Shown here: in pieces, positions 5,410-5,513 of the stretch
How positions within the stretch are numbered: position 1 is the first letter of the stretch
How the letters are laid out: the number at the start of each line of letters is the position of its first letter
NCBI GenBank assembly: GCA_946481405.1
Contig: CAMLNY010000116.1
Span: 1 to 5,513, forward strand
Reading direction: 5' to 3'
DNA from: an uncultured Brevundimonas sp.
GTDB lineage: Bacteria; Pseudomonadota; Alphaproteobacteria; Caulobacterales; Caulobacteraceae
DNA: 5,513 bases
The notes under the pieces: generated by a model
What the model was told of the DNA's origin: nothing
What the model saw: the letters and a program-made list of their open reading frames with translations, nothing else
Database searches by the model: none
Translations under genes and position numbers: made by a program

Positions 5410-5513
5410 ACGTACGGCGTCGGGCCGCTCCTCACCGAGGTCACCGACGGGCTCTCGATGGGCGACGTCTCGGCGTCGCTGCTCACCACGCTGCCCGTGG
5501 TGGCGTTCGGCAT
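5410..5513 (+). CDS. MFS transporter fragment, CynX/NimT type (both ends missing)
   Basis: On the plus strand the codon frame starting at ACG 5410 reads 34 residues to the right edge with the pattern TYGVGPLL, then GLSMGDVSASLLTTLPVVAFG. The spacing VGPLL-x(6)-GLSM-x(4)-A/S-LLT-x-LPVV matches the end of TM1 through TM2 of CynX/NimT-like major facilitator transporters (E. coli CynX has VGPLL, then GMS, then ALLTALPVV). These carry cyanate, nitroimidazole or other small anions; the substrate here is unknown. The start, signal anchor and first part of TM1 are missing because the sequence left of 5410 belongs to the TPR gene on the other strand. All 34 codons end in G or C, and GGG, CTC and TCG are frequent, which would suit a very high-GC source such as an actinobacterium, though 34 codons are too few to decide. 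Confidence 0.75.

Noticed and set aside
5410..5513. Continuation of the TPR gene to the right edge on the minus strand
   Set aside because: The frame stays open but its product turns Arg/Glu-rich and unlike the family, whereas the plus strand over the same bases reads as a clear MFS transmembrane segment.

Overview
The window is high-GC DNA of alphaproteobacterial character, most like Caulobacterales (Caulobacter or Brevundimonas). That assignment is an inference from the gene mix (TonB-dependent receptor, TorF-type porin, CHASE4 hybrid kinase) and from codons that mostly end in G or C; no rRNA or marker gene is present to prove it.

Layout. (1) 1-468, minus strand: the N-terminal 156 residues of a TonB-dependent outer-membrane receptor, running off the left edge. 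(2) 469-767: a divergent intergenic region of about 300 bp rich in short palindromes and direct repeats, probably control DNA for the receptor and possibly for the kinase. (3) 768-2838, plus strand: a hybrid sensor histidine kinase (TM, periplasmic CHASE4, TM, HisKA, HATPase_c, REC) broken at the phospho-acceptor H-box. A deletion of about 23 nt removes the residues just after the conserved His and shifts the frame, leaving two overlapping fragments (768-1790 and 1744-2838). (4) 2843-3520: a TorF-family (Gcw_chp) putative porin starting 4 nt after the kinase stop, so almost certainly its operon partner. (5) 3521-3671: intergenic hairpins. (6) 3672-4241: a small basic helix-turn-helix protein resembling phage or gene-transfer-agent small terminase subunits, with no large terminase beside it. 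(7) 4242-4329: a convergent spacer holding several copies of TTTCGTCCG in tandem and inverted form. (8) 4330 to about 5409, minus strand: the C-terminal part of a large TPR-type protein. (9) About 5410-5513, plus strand: an internal fragment of a CynX/NimT-type MFS transporter.

The two strongest anomalies are the H-box deletion in the kinase and the abrupt head-to-head junction near 5404-5410. At that junction the TPR gene and the MFS gene both lose their N-termini at the same place, which points to a rearrangement or a chimeric read or contig. The receptor, kinase and porin together look like an envelope-sensing and outer-membrane transport neighbourhood: the kinase would have sensed a periplasmic signal and passed phosphate through its own receiver domain, with the porin co-transcribed. 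In the sequence as given the kinase cannot be made as one protein. I found no convincing new defence or mobile system in this window.
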